Below, piece after piece: positions 57,601 to 64,000 of a DNA stretch of 64,000 bases. Where the stretch lies: assembly GCF_947500655.1 (NCBI RefSeq), contig NZ_CANMSK010000014.1, forward strand, positions 1 through 64,000, given 5' to 3'. A model generated the notes under the pieces. The model saw nothing but the letters and a program-made list of their open reading frames with translations, had not been told where the DNA came from and ran no database searches. A program made the translations under genes and the position numbers. Position 1 is the stretch's first letter; each line of letters begins with the position of its first letter. This stretch comes from an uncultured Psychrosphaera sp. Its GTDB lineage: Bacteria; Pseudomonadota; Gammaproteobacteria; Enterobacterales; Alteromonadaceae.

Positions 57601-57962
57601 ATTCCTTTTTTATGTTTTTGAAGGTGGTCAAGTGCAACAGAAGATGCACCCACTCCAGGTAATATGGAAAGTAGAGTTAATGCAAAGTTATAATCAACGA
57701 CAGTACATAAATCAAACGCCAGCATACCTATAAAGTGCATAGACCATATTCCGCCACCTAAGGCTGTGCTACCACCAAACAAAGTTATACGTCGTCGAGC
57801 AATTGATATGTGTTCATTATTATTGGTTGCTAATTGTAATCCCATAAAGGAAGCCAAAGTGGCAATGAACAATGATAAAAGCACCATACCAGAATCATAA
57901 CTTCCATAGATAAGAATACTATCAGGGGAAATAGAAAATAAAGAAGTAACCCAATTAAACAT
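54648..57962 (-). CDS. MHYT-PAS hybrid sensor histidine kinase with receiver and HPt domains
   Basis: The 1104-residue protein begins with a seven-helix MHYT sensor (about 1-250) showing SMHFIGML, AMHYTGMAS and STHYTGMAA, motifs proposed to bind metal and sense a gas or redox signal. Two PAS domains (about 265-390 and 395-510) precede HisKA (phospho-histidine in MSHEIRTPMNAI), HATPase (ATP lid GTGLGTTIS), a receiver (LVLMDIQMP) and a C-terminal HPt (AHTYKGLAGNL). A complete internal phosphorelay is present, ready to pass phosphate to the HD-GYP regulator. AAGAG precedes the ATG. Confidence 0.92.
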   Translation of the reverse strand: MFNWVTSLFSISPDSILIYGSYDSGMVLLSLFIATLASFMGLQLATNNNEHISIARRRITLFGGSTALGGGIWSMHFIGMLAFDLCTVVDYNFALTLLSILPGVGASSVALDHLQKHKKGIKPLIIAGVLMGTGIGAMHYTGMASMQMAPLLRYDLSIFILSIIIAITFAILSLWVRTGLLRKWKNKDLQANLIASLVMGLAIASTHYTGMAAARFVKPPGLELSKQTNEISFYLAVIVSVTSIVIISLILGINLIYRYREISRQASVSEHRLRAMMNTAVDAIISINSKGIIESANQATYSLLGWLPDEIIGQNVKMLMPNPHYDSHDNYLDNYLSTGNAKIIGASREVQALHKDGSLIDIRLAIGHVKLANDNYFVGFMSDIRQRIQMEHALKENEAKFRSLISNIPGIAYRCLDQKGWPLLFISDAVEGITGYPASDFITPNNKRNFSDLFHPDDKESIESNPIIDNMFSLEYRIITKNNDIRWVMEFGNYIKDEDTGEIWLDGFIMDITERRNMELQLRQAKEVAEQAAEARAAFMANMSHEIRTPMNAIIGFSDILLETDLEPEQVRHMTTINNSSKSLLHLLNDILDTAKLDKGKLDLEVRVFSLIEEVDAVISTLWLQARNKNLELNTNISHKLEGYYLGSPERIRQVLTNLIGNAIKFTAEGQVIITVSPIDDQNVRFEVEDSGIGMDEQQLSSVFEAFTQADASMSRRFGGTGLGTTISKQLVELMGGEIRAESQLNVGSKFSFDIPLPATTKSIEVQTIERIKLPPLKVLVVDDIQQNIDLLTVLLERDGHKVVTARDGKQALIRMSDCDGIDLVLMDIQMPVLDGLNATKQRRLYEQENNLPAIPVIALTASVLLDDKLAAENAGMQGFANKPIDFVLLSNEMAKVLNIDIEPIIVTPRAKKNNLLFDEGKGTALWGSSNEYYQQMYNFMNSQTNEMALLNENIKNKKWPEVLVIAHTYKGLAGNLALTQLHKLFTQLESAVKDESDQSESIFEKIDVIFKQLDKKTRQWKSEQATQTTVTDIDVEKLIALLLILDKKAQDNEVEEKLLTQLLEFKDSKYSVNINKIFNAFNDFEFECASKHISELKQHLESY

Positions 57963-58279
57963 ATATAACTCTTAGTTGAATGAACGATTTTTAAATAGCT
58001 TGGTTTTTATATAGAACAATCATTCTTGCGCTATTTTATTATGTTGCTCTGAAAATAAAGCATAAAGCAAATCTGATGCGACTGCTAAGCATAGCTTAAA
58101 TAAGCTAATTATCCTGTTAATTAAATTTAATATGGTTTAATCCTTGCTTATACATTTAAAACAAAGAGCCATTTATAAGTAATATAATTTTTAATGCTGA
58201 AGTTATTACCGTAAATCTACATATTTCGTGGCACATTAATTGCTTTTATTGAGCTATGAATGAATAGAGTGAACAACCT
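57963..58279. other. Divergent interval between the kinase gene and the FlgO-type operon
   Basis: The 317 bases are AT-rich and contain no gene. The right end holds a perfect sigma-54 promoter (58229-58244). The left end must hold the kinase promoter on the minus strand, which I cannot place with confidence. No clear paired enhancer site is visible by eye. Confidence 0.6.
58229..58244 (+). promoter_or_regulatory. Sigma-54 (RpoN) promoter of the FlgO-type lipoprotein operon
   Basis: TGGCAC-ATTAA-TTGCT matches the -24/-12 consensus exactly; GG (58230-58231) and GC (58242-58243) are ten bases apart. Transcription would start near 58255, leaving a leader of about 25 bases before the first ATG. 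In Vibrio, flagellar genes including the FlgO group are, as I recall, under sigma-54 and FlrC, which fits this placement. Confidence 0.82.
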
Positions 58280-58891
58280 ATGAACCGAATATTATTATTA
58301 CTTTTATTGCTAGCTTTAACTGGATGCTCGAGCTTTACTGAACCAACACCTGAGAGCCAAAGGCCTGTAGATAAAGAAGCATTGAGCTTTAAGTCTCCTG
58401 TGTCAGAAGGCAATCTGCATTATTACGTTGAAAAATTAGCTAGACAATTATTTGACACAACGAATATGTTTGATACTTCTAGGCCAATTATTGTCGGTAC
58501 ATTTTTACCCGCTGAAACTTTAGTGGTTAATGATAGTGATAAGTTGACGTCGTACGGTATACAAATTCAAGAAAGCTTATCGACTTTACTAACTCAAGCA
58601 GGGTTATATGTTGTTGAGTATAAAGCTTTATCAAAAATCAAAATAAAATCTAATTCGGACGTTATGTTATCAAGAGATGCAGATGAGTTGGATTCACTGG
58701 TCAATGCAGATTTTATGTTAACCGGAACATATATACAGCGAGAAAGTAGTTTGATTGTAAATGTTCGTTTAATTAACGTTTCTAACAAAAAAGTAGTCGC
58801 TGCCGCAACGGATTACATTCCCATTAATAGTATGTGGAATCATTCAAAAATCTCAATGAGAAATCAGCAATTACATCGTAGCGAATACTAG
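58280..58891 (+). CDS. FlgO-family outer membrane lipoprotein, paralogue 1
   Basis: The 203-residue lipoprotein has lipobox LALTGCSS. The body follows the FlgO domain: a helix HYYVEKLARQLFD, strand PIIVGTFLPAET, helix YGIQIQESLSTLLTQAGLYVVEYKA, then DVMLSRDADEL, ADFMLTGTYIQRESSLIVNVRLINVSNKKVVAAA. FlgO is an outer-membrane protein needed for full motility in Vibrio. It is first in a four-gene set behind a sigma-54 promoter; its ATG lies about 25 bases after the predicted transcription start. Confidence 0.8.
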   Translation: MNRILLLLLLLALTGCSSFTEPTPESQRPVDKEALSFKSPVSEGNLHYYVEKLARQLFDTTNMFDTSRPIIVGTFLPAETLVVNDSDKLTSYGIQIQESLSTLLTQAGLYVVEYKALSKIKIKSNSDVMLSRDADELDSLVNADFMLTGTYIQRESSLIVNVRLINVSNKKVVAAATDYIPINSMWNHSKISMRNQQLHRSEY

Positions 58892-58900
58892 GAGCAAGTC

Positions 58901-59614
58901 ATGAATAAGTTATTAATACCATTGTTATTTTCTACAATATTGTCTGGATGCATGACAATGGGATCAGAAGAGGCTAACAACTCGGCCGTCGATCCCCAAT
59001 CTGTAAATAACGGGTCGGCTAATAGAATGAATTCTCAAGGTCAAAACTCGAATTCAGCGGTTAACTTCCAAGATAGTTATCGTAATAAATTATTATCAAA
59101 CATGGGTAATGCATACCAACGTCGAGGTAATAGATCTCAAAGTATTAAAGATGTTAACTATTATGTTCGAGGTTTAATGCAAGAGTTGGTAGGTAACTTA
59201 CAATATGTAAATGCCTCTACTCCTGTTGCGGTTACTAATTTTGTATTTTTGGATGGTTCGTTTGAGAACTCAGATTTAGTTGGTAAACAACTATCTGAAA
59301 GCTTTATTCATGAAGTTCATAAGTTTGGTATTCCAGTACTTGATTTTAAAACAACGGATTATATTCGAGTTTCTCAAAGCGGCGACTTTGTCTTAAGCCG
59401 AGACTTTCTAGAGTTAAATAGCGACTTACCAATACGTTACGTTGTTGCTGGAACATTAGTAAGACATTTAGCTGGATATATGGTTAATGCTCGAATTGTT
59501 GGTATTGACTCAAAGGCTGTGGTCGCATCAGCGCAAGGGTTTATCCCAGCTAGTGTGATCAATTCATTAATATCTGGCAGTATAAATGACGGTATCCCGT
59601 TAACTTCGAATTAA
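58901..59614 (+). CDS. FlgO-family outer membrane lipoprotein, paralogue 2
   Basis: This 237-residue lipoprotein (lipobox STILSGCMT) has a 60-residue asparagine/serine-rich linker after the cysteine. The FlgO core follows: VNYYVRGLMQELVGNL, TPVAVTNFVFLDGSF, LVGKQLSESFIHEVHKFGIPVLDFK, GDFVLSRDFLEL, RYVVAGTLVRHLAGYMVNARIVGIDSKAVVASAQGFIP. It is the best match in the set to the classical FlgO pattern. It starts nine bases after paralogue 1. Confidence 0.85.
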   Translation: MNKLLIPLLFSTILSGCMTMGSEEANNSAVDPQSVNNGSANRMNSQGQNSNSAVNFQDSYRNKLLSNMGNAYQRRGNRSQSIKDVNYYVRGLMQELVGNLQYVNASTPVAVTNFVFLDGSFENSDLVGKQLSESFIHEVHKFGIPVLDFKTTDYIRVSQSGDFVLSRDFLELNSDLPIRYVVAGTLVRHLAGYMVNARIVGIDSKAVVASAQGFIPASVINSLISGSINDGIPLTSN

Positions 59615-59630
59615 TTGTAGGGCGTACACT

Positions 59631-60338
59631 ATGGTACTTTTAAAATTAAGAAAACGACATGTATTGCAATTGTTTTTAGTTAGTACTTTAACAGCTTGTA
59701 GTATGAGTTCTAATATGTCAGGACGAGCGCTCAACTCTAACGATAATATCTGCGTTTCTCAAAGTGGCATGGTTGTTACTTGTGGCGTGATTGTACCTAA
59801 AACTATGAATGATTCAGGGTCAAATATTGATACTGATTTAATGAATTCCCATACCTTAGAAGCTAGTTCAAATAGTGTAATGCTTGGTGAGTACGTTGAG
59901 CAAATAGCGACAGATTTACTGCAAAATATGTTAGTTCCTGTTACTGAGACTTCTGTTGGAATTACCCCATTTGTTGAGTTTTCAACAAACTTGTCTTCTA
60001 TAAATATGTTAGGTGCTATTTTAGCCGAAGAGTTTATATTTGAATTACAACGTAATGGCATAATGGTTGTTGATTATAAAGTTCAAGATAGTGTAGAAGT
60101 GAAGGGCAGAGGCGACTTTATATTCTCTCGAGACAACACAAAGTTAACCTTAAATGGTGTGATGCAGTATGTGCTAGTTGGTACTCTAATTTACAATAAA
60201 CAGGGGATTTGGATTAATGCTCGTATTGTTGACATTGAATCTAAGAAAGTTGTTTCCTCTGCAAAAAAACTCGTACCGTATTTCATTTTAGACAGCATAG
60301 TGCCGTTTGATACCAGTAAAGCTGAATCAGCTAACTAG
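59631..60338 (+). CDS. FlgO-family outer membrane lipoprotein, paralogue 3
   Basis: The 235-residue product has a basic N-terminus and lipobox STLTACSM, then a linker and the FlgO core: EYVEQIATDLLQNM, SVGITPFVEFS, MLGAILAEEFIFELQRNGIMVVDYK, GDFIFSRDNTKL, QYVLVGTLIYNKQGIWINARIVDIESKKVVSSAKKLVP. The linker carries a cysteine pair (NICVSQSGMVVTCG) absent from the others. It lies 16 bases after paralogue 2. Confidence 0.82.
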   Translation: MVLLKLRKRHVLQLFLVSTLTACSMSSNMSGRALNSNDNICVSQSGMVVTCGVIVPKTMNDSGSNIDTDLMNSHTLEASSNSVMLGEYVEQIATDLLQNMLVPVTETSVGITPFVEFSTNLSSINMLGAILAEEFIFELQRNGIMVVDYKVQDSVEVKGRGDFIFSRDNTKLTLNGVMQYVLVGTLIYNKQGIWINARIVDIESKKVVSSAKKLVPYFILDSIVPFDTSKAESAN

Positions 60339-60350
60339 GAGTCGTAAATC

Positions 60351-60998
60351 GTGAATAAAATAAAATTTCTTCTGCTAACCAGTTCTGTAATATTTTTTGG
60401 CTGTAGTTCAAAACACGAAGAACCTACAGGGGTTAAATCTACGTCAATGTTACCTGTTATTTCAAATCAGATGCATTTGAAAAAGACTATTATTAATGAC
60501 TACGATGCTTATCAACAAGTAAATTACGACACGATTAAGTCTAATAACTCTGAAGATCAATTAACCCTATTAAACTCTCAAGTAGAGTATGTGGTAATGG
60601 ACTTAATCTCTAACTTAGATGAGAGATTAATTGATTCACCTATTATTATCAGACCTGTTTTATTTAATGTTGACGAAAGTTATAAAACTCGTGAAAGTGA
60701 AATTTTAATAGAGTCTGGCTTTGAACTAACGCTAAAAAGATTTGGTTTTGACGTATTCAACGATAGAAACCCTAGAGGTAAGCTAAACGGTAATGAATGT
60801 GTATTAGACATTACTGTGACTTCAATTAACGATAAAGTTATTTTGCTATCAACTTTGAAGTACCTAGATTCAAATAAAATTAGAGCGGTTAAGCAAATCT
60901 ATATATCTGATTATTTTTTCAAGGACTTTGTTGACGGTATAGAAGTCAGCAATGATATTGAAAGCGATGAAGAAAAACCAGAAATGCAACTTAACTAA
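60351..60998 (+). CDS. Lipoprotein, diverged FlgO-like paralogue 4
   Basis: The 215-residue lipoprotein (lipobox VIFFGCSS) keeps the order of secondary structure of its neighbours: helix VEYVVMDLISNLDERLI, strand PIIIRPVLFNVDES, helix EILIESGFELTLKRFGFDVFND. It lacks the LSRD segment and has ECVLDITVTSINDKVILLSTLKYLDS instead. It is probably a distant FlgO-fold member. The start is GTG at 60351, 12 bases after paralogue 3. Confidence 0.7.
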   Translation: MNKIKFLLLTSSVIFFGCSSKHEEPTGVKSTSMLPVISNQMHLKKTIINDYDAYQQVNYDTIKSNNSEDQLTLLNSQVEYVVMDLISNLDERLIDSPIIIRPVLFNVDESYKTRESEILIESGFELTLKRFGFDVFNDRNPRGKLNGNECVLDITVTSINDKVILLSTLKYLDSNKIRAVKQIYISDYFFKDFVDGIEVSNDIESDEEKPEMQLN

Positions 60999-61428
60999 TG
61001 AACATAAAGGTCCTAGAGTTTTACTGATGAATTCTAAGGCCTTTAAAACGCTTATATTTATTTTAACTGCTACAAATTCTTTAATTACTATCTAAATTCA
61101 TTATTACAATCTCATCCAAATCCAAATCCAAATCCAAATCCAAATCCAAATCCGGCAACTTATATCAGTATACTTGGCAATTTTTTACCTAGTAAGTCGT
61201 TGTTAATTTGTAAAATAACTAATCCGTTATTATTCCATTTAAATGACTATTTAACGTTCATTTTGATTTTTAAATAAACGAATTAAGTTGATTAATTGAG
61301 CTTTTTGTCAAACTTGCTTGTTTTTTATTCGGTTGAGCTGTAAAACATAATTAACCTGCTTTCAAAATGGTGAATTTAGTCATTTGATATATCCTTAGTA
61401 GATAAGTTAATAAGATTAGAGGTGTTTC
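60999..61428. other. Interval between the FlgO-type operon and the GGDEF-EAL gene
   Basis: A hairpin AAAGGTCCTAGA (61006-61017) with TCTAAGGCCTTT (61033-61044), with one wobble and one mismatch, sits eight bases after the stop codon and probably ends the operon, though the T tract is poor. The hexanucleotide array follows at 61115-61150. The remainder is AT-rich with no gene; it should include the promoter of the next gene. Confidence 0.55.
61115..61150. repeat. Hexanucleotide tandem repeat (TCCAAA, six units)
   Basis: Six perfect TCCAAA units are followed by a partial TCC. The array lies 117 bases after the last lipoprotein gene and about 280 before the GGDEF-EAL start. Confidence 0.95.
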
Positions 61429-63363
61429 TTGATTGGTAGTGCTCCAGAGCTAAATAAGTATATGCAACGTGATGCTGCCATATTGTTATATGGTAATGCT
61501 GTATCTGGCATTCTGATCAGCATATTAGCCTCTAGTTTTTTGGCATTTGCATTTCACGATCCCCTTACTGATTCATTCAAACAAATATGGTGGCTAGTAA
61601 TGACCTTTTTGTTAGTGATCAGAGGAATAGATGTTATTTGGTGGAAAGTTAAACTGCAAAATACTAAGTTCGATGGCAAACACGCGGTTAACCGTTTTAT
61701 TGCTGGTGCGAACCCAACTGCAGTTTTGTGGTCTGTCTATTTAGTTTATTTGACGATATATAACAACGGCATAGAATTGACCACGACTATCATTGTTGTT
61801 GCAGCTATGGCGGGAGGCTCAGCTACTGTGTTGGCAGCTCATAAACCTACCGCTATGTTTTATGCTTTTATTTTACTGGCTCCCGGTTCAATCGGTTTAT
61901 TAGCTTCAGGTGAATATTCACTGAAGTTACTTGGTATATTGGGTTTTGCTTTTAGTATCGTGATGCTTATTATTTCAAAAAAATCAGCTGAATTTACCCT
62001 TCATACCTTATATTTAAGAAATGAAAACACGGTGTTACTGCATCGTATGGAAGAGAAAGTCGAACAACGTACTCGTAAAATTTACGAGCTTTCAAACTTA
62101 GATCCTCTAACTGGTTTGTATAATCGAACCGCCTTCTTAAATCACTTAAAGTCCGTTATTAGCAATACAGATAAAACCTTTGCTCTGTTATTTATAGACT
62201 TGGACGGCTTTAAAAAGATAAATGATTCAATTGGTCATCAAGCTGGCGATCAAATTTTAAGAAAAACAGCTGAACGTTTAAAACAAAGTGAACTCGATAC
62301 CCAACTACTATGCCGATGGGGCGGGGACGAGTTTCTTATCGCACTTGAGAATACAGGGAAGGTTGAAGCTATTGGAAAGTCTGTTCAGCTAATAGCTAGA
62401 CTCAGTGAGCCGCATAATACTGAAAATAGTGTATTGTCTGTGGGCGCTACGATAGGCATTGCGTTATATCCCGAACATGCTGTAACAGAAGACCATCTTA
62501 TTCAATCTGCAGATATGGCTATGTACTATCAGAAAAAACAAGCCCCTTCATCGGTCGGTGTCTTCTCTGAACAAATGGAAAAACTATATTTTCATGAATT
62601 AAGAATGAAAGACGGACTTACTAAAGCAATTGAAAAGCAACAACTTAGATTGGTTTTCCAGCCTTTAGTATTATCGATAAACCATCAACTTGTCTCTTTT
62701 GAAGCGCTTCTTCGTTGGCAATTTGATGATGAAAATATTCCTCCAGATGTGTTTATACCTATTGCAGAGCAATATGGTTTAATTCACCAAATAGGTGCCT
62801 GGGTGTTAAAAAATGCTTGTTTAGAAGCTAGCTCGTGGGATGTCGAACTGGGCATATCCGTCTGTGTTAATGTTTCTGTGATCCAATTAAACGATGAATG
62901 CTTTATTGATGTAGTAGACGACGCACTTTCAAACAGTGGTTTGCCTGCTGAGTTATTACACATAGAAATAACTGAATCTGTTTTTGAGTCAGATACTGGC
63001 TTTTTATCACATCAAATTAAGAGTTTACAGGCTAGAGGGATTAAAGTGTCAATAGATGACTTTGGTACTGGCTATTCTTCTTTATCAGTAATGCAGGACT
63101 TAGCGGTAAATATAGTGAAAATTGACCGCTCATTTGTCAATAAAATGAATAGTAATGGTTATGCCATTATTTCTGCAATTATGAATATAGCTTCATCGTT
63201 AGACTTTTTAGTTGTAGCTGAAGGCGTTGAAACTGAAGAACAGGCCAAGGAGCTTTCCTCGCTAGGCGTACATTTTCTTCAAGGATATTATTTTTCTAAA
63301 CCGATGGAAGTGGCAAATATCTCAAATTTTTTAAGTAAAAAGATTGAGGTTAACGAATACTAA
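61429..63363 (+). CDS. GGDEF-EAL domain protein with N-terminal membrane sensor
   Basis: The 644-residue protein has about six membrane helices (residues 20-185, MASE-like), a short coiled coil (RMEEKVEQRTRKIYELS), GGDEF (about 220-385, motif WGGDEF) and EAL (about 400-640). The EAL site looks complete: FEALLRW, CVNVS, EITES, DDFGTGYSSL, VKIDRSF and AEGVET. Both cyclic-di-GMP synthesis and hydrolysis are thus possible. The start is TTG at 61429 behind GAGG. It has its own transcription unit. Confidence 0.92.
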   Translation: MIGSAPELNKYMQRDAAILLYGNAVSGILISILASSFLAFAFHDPLTDSFKQIWWLVMTFLLVIRGIDVIWWKVKLQNTKFDGKHAVNRFIAGANPTAVLWSVYLVYLTIYNNGIELTTTIIVVAAMAGGSATVLAAHKPTAMFYAFILLAPGSIGLLASGEYSLKLLGILGFAFSIVMLIISKKSAEFTLHTLYLRNENTVLLHRMEEKVEQRTRKIYELSNLDPLTGLYNRTAFLNHLKSVISNTDKTFALLFIDLDGFKKINDSIGHQAGDQILRKTAERLKQSELDTQLLCRWGGDEFLIALENTGKVEAIGKSVQLIARLSEPHNTENSVLSVGATIGIALYPEHAVTEDHLIQSADMAMYYQKKQAPSSVGVFSEQMEKLYFHELRMKDGLTKAIEKQQLRLVFQPLVLSINHQLVSFEALLRWQFDDENIPPDVFIPIAEQYGLIHQIGAWVLKNACLEASSWDVELGISVCVNVSVIQLNDECFIDVVDDALSNSGLPAELLHIEITESVFESDTGFLSHQIKSLQARGIKVSIDDFGTGYSSLSVMQDLAVNIVKIDRSFVNKMNSNGYAIISAIMNIASSLDFLVVAEGVETEEQAKELSSLGVHFLQGYYFSKPMEVANISNFLSKKIEVNEY

Positions 63364-63382
63364 TATGTATTATCGTTAACCT
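63347..63382. terminator. Inverted repeat between convergent genes
   Basis: AGGTTAACGA (63347-63356) pairs with TCGTTAACCT (63373-63382); inner ATAC/GTAT extend the stem. The stop codon of the GGDEF-EAL gene lies in the loop. T tracts are weak on both sides, so termination activity is plausible but not assured. Confidence 0.5.
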
Positions 63383-63410
63383 TATCCGTTATTTGGTTTA
63401 AGTCTAAAGA

Positions 63411-63890
63411 TTAAGGATCTTCAGTAAATTCCAACTCAGCACTGAGGGTTTGTGAGCTGCCACTAGCTAGACCATCTGGAAAGGTTAATGTTCCAGCCAT
63501 ATATACAGTTATTAAACCATCAGAGCCTGTACTAAAGTCTATATAAGTATCTGGATTTAGATTAGTCGCTTCCTCGCCCAAATTATTAGTGAGTCTCAGT
63601 GTAGGCTCCAATATAAAACCATTAACATCGCCAACAGTAGATATAGCTTTGATTTCTATATTGGTATTGGCTGTTGCGGTAATTGTGTATTTACCAAGAG
63701 TTCCATCTGACACACATAAGGTTGCGGGTGTAATATCACCAGTGATCACGTCCATTACACAGCTACCTGCTCTTGGACTGGTCTCGCCAAAGTTTATGTC
63801 TTGTACTACGGTTAAGACTTCCCCCGCAGCAAAGATGAATTTAGAAAATAATAAAAGTGATATGAGTAGAGTATGTTTAATGTTTAACAA
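63411..63890 (-). CDS. DUF4402-like secreted protein
   Basis: The 159-residue protein has a signal peptide (HTLLISLLLFSKFIFA) and a beta-rich mature domain. INFGETSPRAGSCVMDVITGDIT, then LGKYTITATANTNIEI and the C-terminal SQTLSAELEFTE, fit DUF4402. Two cysteines (CVMDV and LCVSD) may form a disulfide. Such proteins are exported and often linked to pili or surface structures; the role is unknown. The start is TTG at 63890 seven bases after AAGGAG, overlapping the upstream gene's end, so the two are translationally coupled. Confidence 0.72.
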   Translation of the reverse strand: MLNIKHTLLISLLLFSKFIFAAGEVLTVVQDINFGETSPRAGSCVMDVITGDITPATLCVSDGTLGKYTITATANTNIEIKAISTVGDVNGFILEPTLRLTNNLGEEATNLNPDTYIDFSTGSDGLITVYMAGTLTFPDGLASGSSQTLSAELEFTEDP

Positions 63891-64000
63891 GGAATGCTCC
63901 TTTTTTTACGCTATCGGGTAACTTATCGAGTGCATTTCTGGCATTTAGTGGCGAGGTGTAATCACCTAAATACAGCTTACAATAAGAATCAGTTTCAACT
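63877..64000 (-). CDS. C-terminal fragment of an upstream gene (SPOR-like end), cut by the window edge
   Basis: An open minus-strand frame enters from the right edge and stops at 63877-63879. Its 40 residues include YCKLYLGDYTSPLNARNALDKLP, resembling the repeat-like LGxYxxxxNAxxxxxxLP pattern of SPOR domains that bind septal peptidoglycan. The stop lies 14 bases inside the next gene. With only the end visible, the assignment is tentative. Confidence 0.6.
   Translation of the reverse strand, partial: VETDSYCKLYLGDYTSPLNARNALDKLPDSVKKGAFLVKH

Noticed and set aside
63589..63921. 110-codon plus-strand frame opposite the DUF4402-like gene
   Set aside because: It is antisense to a gene with a signal peptide and good ribosome site, and shows no recognisable protein features.

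Overview
The window reads as chromosome of an AT-rich marine gammaproteobacterium of the Alteromonadales, most likely near Colwellia/Thalassotalea. The order dapD-glnD-map / rpsB-tsf ... pyrH-frr-uppS-cdsA-dxr-rseP-bamA-skp-lpxD-fabZ-lpxA-lpxB-rnhB-dnaE-accA-tilS, then mutH/rppH-ptsP-TSUP-lgt-thyA, is the familiar gammaproteobacterial core. The genus is inferred from gene order and composition, not from a database search.

Layout. 1-1160: four minus-strand copies of a structured RNA-like repeat, three with a complete identical intrinsic terminator, then the dapD terminator and a heptanucleotide microsatellite running into the dapD stop codon. 1161-5533: dapD, glnD, map (minus strand). 5534-7612: rpsB-tsf with promoter, folded leader, intergenic hairpin and terminator. 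7651-25146: an aryl polyene (APE) pigment cluster placed between tsf and pyrH: a divergent phosphopantetheinyl transferase, then 20 tightly packed plus-strand genes (chain-length factor, two acyltransferases, two ACPs, acyl-AMP ligase, two dehydratases, two ketosynthases, ketoreductase, thioesterase, glycosyltransferase, LolA-like and MMPL export proteins, DUF3261 lipoprotein), with two notable members: an MIO-type aromatic ammonia-lyase and a flavin-dependent halogenase-like protein. 25501-43209: nucleotide, translation, isoprenoid, phospholipid, outer-membrane assembly and lipid A genes, ending with dnaE and accA. 43290-43553: a probable MITE. 43632-53483: tilS, a putAbiC-like membrane protein, DUF1415, mutH, rppH, ptsP, a TSUP permease, lgt, thyA. 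53651-57962: a MHYT-PAS hybrid histidine kinase and an HD-GYP response regulator. 58229-60998: a canonical sigma-54 promoter followed by four consecutive FlgO-type lipoproteins. 61429-64000: a GGDEF-EAL protein, a DUF4402-like secreted protein, and the 3' end of a gene that runs off the right edge.

How it fits together. The APE genes should make an aryl starter (ammonia-lyase), activate it on an ACP (AMP-ligase), extend it into a polyene (KS/CLF, KR, DH pair), possibly halogenate it, join it to a lipid or sugar (acyltransferases, GT2), and move it to the outer membrane (MMPL, LolA-like, DUF3261). The right part of the window concentrates cyclic-di-GMP and motility or surface functions. The least explained signals are the tandem structured RNAs at the left edge, whose copies show compensatory base changes, and the sigma-54-driven FlgO-family operon.
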